Shown here piece by piece: positions 60,001 to 64,000 of a DNA stretch of 64,000 bases. Position 1 is the first letter of the stretch. Each line of letters opens with the position of its first letter. This DNA comes from Corythoichthys intestinalis (taxonomy: Eukaryota; Chordata; Actinopteri; Syngnathiformes; Syngnathidae), in assembly GCF_030265065.1 (NCBI RefSeq), contig NC_080416.1, forward strand, positions 689,501-753,500. The letters are read 5' to 3'. The notes below the pieces were generated by a model. The model did not search any database, had not been told where the DNA came from, and worked only from the letters and a program-made list of their open reading frames with translations. The position numbers and the translations under genes were made by a program.

Positions 60001-60568
60001 CTCCTTTGTGGTTCCTCCTGTAGCCTAGCCACACTGGATTGGCTCCATAGCGCTCAATGTACTCTGCCAAAGAGTTTTAATTTATAGGTAAATCAACTAA
60101 AGCGTGCGTGTGCAAAACCTTTGCATGTGCAACGTACCTTCACTTTCCAGATATTCCCACGGCCTGTCTTTGTAGCGAGAGAGCGCCTCGGCAGCCTGAG
60201 TCGCAGAATCATCTTGGAGAGTCACTGCTTGGCAAAAAGACTGGCTTGGAAGTGCCAATGGCCGAAGAGCTGGGCACAATCTTAATGATACCCCCTGTCA
60301 AATTTGTAAAAGACCAATAAGTGTTGTTTCAAACACCTTCGTTTCGTGAGGTGTTTAAATTTACATTCTAATGCAAACAGTTCACTTCATTTATTAGCCT
60401 AATTACATGTATTATGCGGAGGGAAACAAGCACGCAAAATAGTGACTACAATTATCAGCTCCGTAATTACTGATATACCTCGTTTACCTTAAAGCACTTT
60501 ATGATTAACTGTCAAAAAACAAAGACAGCTAATATTGTGAAGAGCATGTTTACAGCATTACCTGACAT
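57004..60568 (-). CDS. mrps18b: Mitochondrial ribosomal protein S18B (bS18m family), 212 aa
   Basis: Seven exons join in phase: 60568-60562 (ATGTCAG only), 60269-60138, 60063-59966, 59883-59815, 58569-58503, 58417-58358, 57209-57004. The product starts [20 protein letters not shown], a basic, serine-rich presequence for import into mitochondria. It follows human MRPS18B closely: [34 protein letters not shown], the [10 protein letters not shown] zinc-ligand stretch, [20 protein letters not shown] and [18 protein letters not shown]. It is one of the S18 proteins of the mitoribosomal small subunit. It is shorter than the human protein (258 aa), mostly at the C-terminus. The seven-base first exon is chosen because it gives the only in-phase start. 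Intron 6 (exon 58417-58358 to the last exon) holds a solo LTR and intron 4 a hAT remnant. Confidence 0.94.
57381..58225 (+). mobile_element. Solo LTR (fossil), in an mrps18b intron
   Basis: 845 bases from TGAGGGAAATGG to ATTCCTTCA, flanked by the 4-bp duplication GTAC (57377-57380 and 58226-58229). AATAAA near 58010 could be its polyadenylation signal. It is of the same family as 49714-50656 but on the other strand. No internal retroelement genes are present. The TG/CA ends and 4-bp duplication suggest a retrovirus-like LTR; family not named. Confidence 0.65.
58753..59465 (+). mobile_element. hAT remnant with transposase N-terminal exon
   Basis: It begins CAGGGGTTAATTTGTGCCGG, a hAT end. The plus strand from about 59101 gives [20 protein letters not shown], the typical first residues of ZMYM/TTF-type hAT transposases; a longer overlapping frame (59007-59462) is Gln/Ala-rich. 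No catalytic domain or right end is seen, so it is truncated. It lies in mrps18b intron 4. Confidence 0.55.
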
Positions 60569-60670
60569 TGTCGCAGTGGATATAAAATTGACGGGGAAAC
60601 GCGAAATACTGTCCTTACGACTCTTCGTACGGAGGCCGCCATTTTGCACGCTGACGATGACGTATCTTCT
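60569..60670 (-). promoter_or_regulatory. mrps18b promoter region
   Basis: Just upstream of the short first exon lie GCCGCCATTTTG (60635-60646), a YY1-type site common in promoters of mitochondrial-protein genes, and GATGACGTAT (CRE/ATF-like, about 60656-60665). No TATA box. Inferred from motif and position only. Confidence 0.5.
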
Positions 60671-61169
60671 TCGTCACTTATTAAGACGGTTTGAGAACTT
60701 TGATATATTGGTACTGCCACTACTGATCTGTTTTGGTTACTGCATTGGTTAAAAAGCTCAATTATTCATCTGGTCTGATAACATCAGAAATTCCAATAAA
60801 TTTCTAATGCTTTTACCTTTTGACTTGTTTTCTCAAAATCCTTCCTATTTCATAAACCCTAAACATTTCTCTGTATTACCATTTTCGTTCTCATATTTTT
60901 ACATTTGGTTTAATATTTTATCACTTAAAGTTTTCATACTTAGTGTTTGTTATTATTATTATTATGCTACTTCAGGCTGAATGCTATGAGAAAGGGAGAG
61001 CATGACCTCTACTGGCTAAACCCTGAACTACAGGCGACTTACAATTACCTAATAAAGTAATCAGCCCTGGTACGAAAAAAAAAATTAAATTGGACAATGT
61101 TTCTTGAGTGCTTATTATATCAGGCTTTATTTTAGATATTTTAACTTTGTTTCTCATTGCACATCATCA
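60671..61169. other. Non-coding stretch upstream of mrps18b
   Basis: AT-rich DNA without a supported gene or transposon end; a short TTA microsatellite lies near 60950-60965. Confidence 0.5.
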
Positions 61170-61177
61170 TCAATTTA

Positions 61178-62535
61178 CAGAGGTGGGTGGAGTAGCCAAT
61201 TTCTTTTTACTCAAATTACTTCAAAATAATATTACTCAAGTAAAAGTAGTTATCAAAAAAATACTCAAGTACAAGTCAAGATTTATTTGCTGAAAAAAAT
61301 ACTCAACTAATGAGTAACGTTGTGAGTAAATGCTTATAATGTTTGATTTTTTTTTTCAAACAATGCTATTTTTTTCAGCGCAGTTATCTATATAAACTGT
61401 TATCATTATACCTTGAAGACCATAACCTACTGCATAACCACGTTAAGCCAAAGAAATACCCCCCAAAAAATCATTGAATTCCGACAAGAGAAAAATACAG
61501 AAATGAAGCATCATTCGTCCAAAGAGCATGAGTACCCTTTAGTGGAGAAAACATTTCCTATTATGAAACTAAAAGGATCATATATAGTAGGGGTCCCCAA
61601 ACTTTTTCCTGTGAGGGCCACATAACTTTTCCCTTCTCTGATGAGGGGCCGGGGTCAATTTGTAACAGAAAAAGTGTGACGATTGCAGGAGTGCCTAAAT
61701 GTAAAAAAATATTGTTTTTCAGAAAGTCACAATCAAATAACCCTTTCTGGATTCTTCACGGAACAAAAGTAAATAAAATAAAAATAATAATATAATATAA
61801 TATAATAACACTATTAATTAAACAGATAATAACCAAATAACCCTCTCTATGTTCTTCACAGAACAAGGCCAGGAAATATATAACACTATTGAGAAAAATT
61901 TTTTTTAAATGCTCTCTGGTATTGTTCAGGGGGCCGGACCAAATGTGGAGGCGGGCTATAGCCGGCTCGCGGGCTGTAGTTTGGGGACCCCTGATATATA
62001 GGTTTTCCGTGGTCAGTCGGTGCCAAATAAAAACTGGGAGAGAGGTTAAAATCCGTGCTTTCGAGTCATGTTGACGGCAGCGCTCTATGTCAAATATTTA
62101 ATTTTTTTTTTTTTTTTTTACGGTGCTTTAAAGACGCCATGTGATTGAATAGGCCGGCGTGATCAGAGAAGCAAGCTAGTCAGATTGGTGTAATGGAGTC
62201 ATTTGATTATTGTTGCGACATTTCATTGGTGAATATGGTAGCGCCACTGTTGGCGAAAAAAAAGCAGTAAAATCTAATTCGTAGAATAAAGAGGAAAAAA
62301 TGTAATGACTAGTGTAGTCCAAAGTAGCGGACTAAGAGTAACGTTTCTTCTTCACAAATTTACTTCAGTATAAGTAAAAAGTATGGCTTCGTAAAACTAC
62401 TCTTAGAAATACGTTTCTTCTTCACAAATTTACTTCAGTATAAGTAAAAAGTATGGCTTCGTAAAACTACTCTTAGAAATACATTTTTCTCAAAAAGTTG
62501 CACAAGTAAATGCAACGCATTACTACCCACCTCTG
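61178..62535. mobile_element. CAGAGGTGGGT-type element with nested hAT
   Basis: The inverted ends CAGAGGTGGGTGGAGTAG and the inverse of CAGAGGTGGGTAGTA are clear, with 'TACTCAAGT' stretches inside. A clean flanking duplication was not found. A 70-bp unit (starting ACGTTTCTTCTTCACAAATT) is repeated in tandem at 62341-62480 with no visible differences. A second hAT sits at 61588-61993. Confidence 0.7.
61588..61993. mobile_element. Short hAT nested in the CAGAGGTGGGT element
   Basis: The ends TAGGGGTCCCCAAACTTTTT and the inverse CAGGGGTCCCCAAACTACAG are flanked by the perfect 8-bp duplication ATATATAG (61580-61587 and 61994-62001). At 406 bp it is a MITE. Confidence 0.9.
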
Positions 62536-62539
62536 TTAA

Positions 62540-63220
62540 ATTCCCAGCACTTTCATTGTTAGCTATTTTTAACTTACTGCAACTGTTTCCTCAACCATTC
62601 CCGTACTTTATACTTTACTTCACTCGGAATTATAATATTATGTACGATTATCAGACCTTTGAGTCGCTAATCAAATGCGATTGTTCAAATTTACGAGTCA
62701 CAACTCATTATTTTTTACCAAAAATTACGTCCCAATCCATGCTGGAATTGTGTTTTGGTACTACGGTAGTCTTGAAACCAGCATATTAGGGAAACGTTAT
62801 GGAGATTTTTTTTTTAATTAACAAATACCAGAATCCAACATTTTCATTTTTAAACTTTTGTTTAGAGATTAGTTTTGTTTTTTTAAAGACGCGTCCTCTA
62901 TGAATATTTATCAAAACACACCAACGAACGAGGGGAGGGGGGTGTAAGGCGTGTCAGTTCTAAACCACCCGCCATTTTGAACACTTGTGACAACCGCAAT
63001 GTGGGTATTACAAAGTGCTTAAGTACCGGTGAAATGTTAAAAAACGTTGCGTATATGTCTAACTTTATCGGTGCTGTAGTGAAGCACGTGAATGAGCGGG
63101 TTAAATTTGATAGGACATGAACGTAATCTTCGAAAAACTGCTCATGTCGCCATTTTGCCTTTGAACCACAGGACAAGGTCGGTTGTCCACCATTTTGAAG
63201 CGATAGCAGTTTAGAAAAAA
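62540..63220. other. Non-coding stretch with repeated CCATTTTG words
   Basis: No gene is supported. CCATTTTG-type words (YY1-like) occur near 62972, 63150 and 63190, leading into the promoter-like site that follows. Confidence 0.35.
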
Positions 63221-63228
63221 CGCTGCTG

Positions 63229-63540
63229 TGACGTCAAAATCGTCACTTCGTATAAAAGCTAAGGCCCTCCCCCAAAGGCTCATTCCTGGATTTGGTCAAA
63301 GGTAAGTAAAGACGTCAAGACATTCGTGCATATATTTGTCGTAATTGAAGGTGAAATCACCCCAGCATTTGCACACAAACCACCGCATGCATTTAACTCC
63401 GCGACAAGGGGAAAAGTATTAACTTGAAGTGTCAACTAAGATGTTTTTTTATTCTTGTGTATTTTTTCAGGTTTCAATTCATTTTCCTGAAGACTCAACC
63501 GTCGAGGACTTCGACCAACTACTCAAATTGATGTTTTTTT
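63229..63540 (+). promoter_or_regulatory. Promoter-like site with spliced leader exons
   Basis: A consensus CRE TGACGTCA (63229-63236) and a TATA box TATAAAAG (63251-63258) are properly spaced for a start near 63280. A GTAAGT donor at 63302 and a TATTTTTTCAG acceptor ending at 63470 define a 169-base intron. The second exon has no long frame; the downstream gene, if any, lies beyond the window or is non-coding. Confidence 0.35.
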
Positions 63541-64000
63541 CTTCAAGTAATGGACATCTGATTACTATTTTTGCCTCCAGTTCTTGAAGGAAAAGGCTAA
63601 CTTTTAGCTACCAAAGCCCCACCCATTAGAAATTTTGAAGCAGGTATTAAAGCCATCAAAGTTGACGATATGTTTTTTCTTAATCTATATATAAACGAAA
63701 TAAGTGCCCGAAAAGCACGATGTGTTATGAATAGACGTTTAGGGCATTTAGTATGAATATTCATGTCTTTTGTTGACTTGCTTATGTAAGTACAAAACAG
63801 TCGCATTAGCCATTTTGCGGCTCTGATTAGCCTAGCCTTTTGTTTAGCATGAGCTCACACATGAACGTAGACGGTGACACAAGTCTTGTTTGTTCGTGTG
63901 TGAGACGAGCTGGGCTCATAAAAAATTGAACTCGATAAATAGCGAGACCTATAAGCAATCTCATCATAAAGATTGCCATGTTTGCTTTAGGAGGCTTAAT

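Noticed and set aside
1-64000. CRISPR arrays, operons, phage or bacterial toxin systems
   Set aside because: No regularly spaced repeats or bacterial gene layout; the window is clearly vertebrate.

Overview
The window looks like nuclear DNA of a ray-finned, probably percomorph, fish. Genes are split into many GT-AG exons, and the introns are packed with DNA transposons of fish-typical families (hAT, Tc1/mariner, pogo/Tigger-like, piggyBac), a tRNA-derived SINE and solo LTRs. No bacterial or organellar features are seen. Everything was read by eye; no search or alignment was run.

Four protein-coding host genes could be assembled exon by exon with consistent splice phases. From left to right: (1) a minus-strand gene for a 325-aa RGS-domain protein (CDS 13569 to 3476, 5' UTR exon ending at 18032); (2) a minus-strand orthologue of human C6orf136 (DUF2358 family), CDS 35611 to 25524, 6 exons, 424 aa; (3) abcf1 on the plus strand, 25 exons from 37980 to 56764, 800 aa, with both ABC ATPase modules intact; (4) mrps18b on the minus strand, 7 exons from 60568 to 57004, 212 aa. 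abcf1 and mrps18b are tail to tail with 239 bases between stop codons. In human, ABCF1, MRPS18B and C6orf136 lie close together in the MHC class I region (6p21.33), so the window appears to be the fish counterpart of that conserved block. The products do not form one pathway: translation and ribosome function (ABCF1), the mitochondrial ribosome (bS18m), a probable mitochondrial protein (C6orf136) and G-protein signalling (RGS).

Almost every large intron is explained by one or a few transposons, many with exact 8-bp target-site duplications (TSDs) that can be read directly. Several are nested three deep: a Tc1-like element (10371-12989) holds a solo LTR and a hAT holding another hAT; a hAT at 13645-17515 holds a second hAT and an element holding a Tigger-like element; a hAT in c6orf136 intron 1 holds a hAT with perfect TSDs; a piggyBac holds a hAT.

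Between the RGS gene and c6orf136 (about 18.8-25 kb) there is no assembled host gene. There is a repeat with THAP zinc-finger remnants and a convergent SAP-like exon, with an inverted second copy in abcf1 intron 1, and a piggyBac remnant. From about 60.7 kb to the right edge there are nested repeats and one promoter-like site with a possible spliced leader (63.2-63.5 kb). The most unusual items are the THAP/SAP repeat pair, a perfect 48-bp-arm hairpin in an abcf1 intron, a Tc1 copy turned into a fold-back by inverted duplication of its 5' end, and an intronic minisatellite whose unit carries a DR4-like nuclear-receptor half-site pair.
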